Of a stretch of DNA of 64,000 nt, positions 62,786-64,000 are shown one piece after another. This stretch comes from Limanda limanda (taxonomy: Eukaryota; Chordata; Actinopteri; Pleuronectiformes; Pleuronectidae): contig NC_083646.1 in the NCBI RefSeq assembly GCF_963576545.1, forward strand, positions 15,355,238 through 15,419,237, given 5' to 3'. Position 1 is the stretch's first letter, and each line of letters opens with the position of its first letter. A model generated the notes under the pieces. That model was not told where the DNA came from. It saw only the letters and a program-made list of their open reading frames with translations, and did no database searches. Both the position numbers and the translations under genes were made by a program.

Positions 62786-63839
62786 CTTCTGCACTTTGTA
62801 TGAGCGTGTCTGAAATTTAGTAGTTAGATGTTAAAATATTACATGACAGGTCTCAAATGTATTTAGGTAGATTTTTATTATCTTAACATTCATCTAATGC
62901 TGCTTCTGTTGCACTTGAAATCGGTTTCTTAAGAGAAATGTTTTAGCGACCCTCATAGTTTGTAATGTCTTCATGTTAGCTCTTTCTCAGTGGTACCAGG
63001 TATTAGGATGCTGTAATAAAACAACAAACAGGACAAGCATGGAACTGATGATTGATGACTTACGTACACACTAGACCCGGCTATGTGAAATACTACACAT
63101 ACCTACTCTCTCTGCCTGTAGTTCATGTGATATGAATCATTACTACAACCTTCTACTTCACCTTATCTTCAATTATGATATTCTTTCATATCTATTTGAC
63201 GTAGGTCTTAAACTTTGATCATTATGCTATTTTAAACTACTTTGCTTTATGCATTATGCAAAAAGTTTGTAATTGGACTTGTTGAAACCATAAACAGTCT
63301 ATGGTTGAAACCTGCAGTAGCCCTGTGTCATCGGACCTGGACCATCTGACAGACGCTCAGTCATGCAGTGACTCACCACATCCTCTAGATGTAGCTGTTG
63401 TCTGCTTTCTTTGCTGTCGTTCATTACTTATGTCTCAGTCTTTCCCTTTCACACAGACAGCAGTAAAGCCTCATTGAGGTTTCTGAACCAAAGCTAAACA
63501 TCAACTGTTATACGTTCAATGCATTTTTTATCTTGCAAAGAGAGATCGTGATAACTGGATGGAGCAAAACAGTATTTATTCAACAGCACATACAATTAAT
63601 ACAGCAATATAATTCTGATCAACAACCACTATGCTGCACCAACGTTTTCTTGCAGTGGCCAACTTGTAATGTTCGTATAATAATATTAAATATATAAATA
63701 AATAATTTCACAGACGTGGTGTATGTAAAACACTTCTGGGTTTTATGTTTGGCAACGTGGTTTGAACACTTCCCAACAACATTTAAGTGTTTCAATTTAT
63801 CTGGGTTTATATTTGTATATTGATCATGGACAAGACAAA

Positions 63840-63845
<6 letters not shown>

Positions 63846-63887
<42 letters not shown>
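63846..63887. repeat. (TA)n microsatellite
   Basis: About 42 bp of TA repeat followed by a T run. Confidence 0.93.
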
Positions 63888-63896
<9 letters not shown>

Positions 63897-64000
63897 TAAA
63901 TACATAAATATGATATACTGTACAGTATATGCTCTGATTCCACCTTCACCTGCACTCACAATAACCTGAGGACAAACCCCTGACTCCCAGCCAATCAGAA

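Overview
The window is vertebrate nuclear DNA, almost certainly from a teleost fish. It has small exons with GT-AG introns, long (CA)n, (GA)n and (TCC)n microsatellites, and many dispersed repeats of kinds known from percomorph genomes. Four protein-coding genes can be reconstructed. Most of the sequence is intron, intergenic DNA or transposon debris. Gene names rest on recognised protein motifs, and exon borders were placed by reading splice sites and checking phase by hand.

Left third (1-17400): the 3' part of nkd2 (naked cuticle homolog 2, a Dishevelled-binding Wnt antagonist), + strand, with seven coding exons from 12264 to the stop at 16664. About 50 N-terminal residues are missing, so the first exons probably lie left of base 1 and 1-12263 would be one large intron. 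That stretch holds a non-LTR retrotransposon remnant near 9.4 kb, microsatellites and a long polypyrimidine tract. A clean hAT-type MITE with a perfect 8-bp target duplication sits in a later nkd2 intron.

Middle (17400-55350): about 14 kb without a confident coding exon, holding a promoter-like block near 19.1-19.6 kb with a strong splice donor. Then comes a large RhoGEF gene on the + strand that I call plekhg4b: an N-terminal conserved region, a CRAL-TRIO-like region, helical spectrin-like repeats, DH, PH and a Ser-rich tail. Twenty-three coding exons keep one frame (1734 residues if the provisional first and last exons are right).

Right part (55350-64000): two small CD20/MS4A-like four-span membrane protein genes arranged head to head, one on - (55831-58932) and one on + (59958-61786). 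They share exon sizes of 57 and 108 nt and are separated by about 1 kb that looks like a shared promoter region. The - gene is tail to tail with plekhg4b. Its first intron holds a hAT-like element with a Tc1-like element inserted into it, both with intact target duplications.

The genes belong to unrelated pathways (Wnt inhibition, Rho GTPase activation, membrane tetraspan) and show no sign of acting as one system. I found no CRISPR, operon, defence island, tRNA, rRNA or viral gene. The most unusual items are the divergent MS4A-like pair, the nested transposons and a dispersed repeat family with about nine copies.
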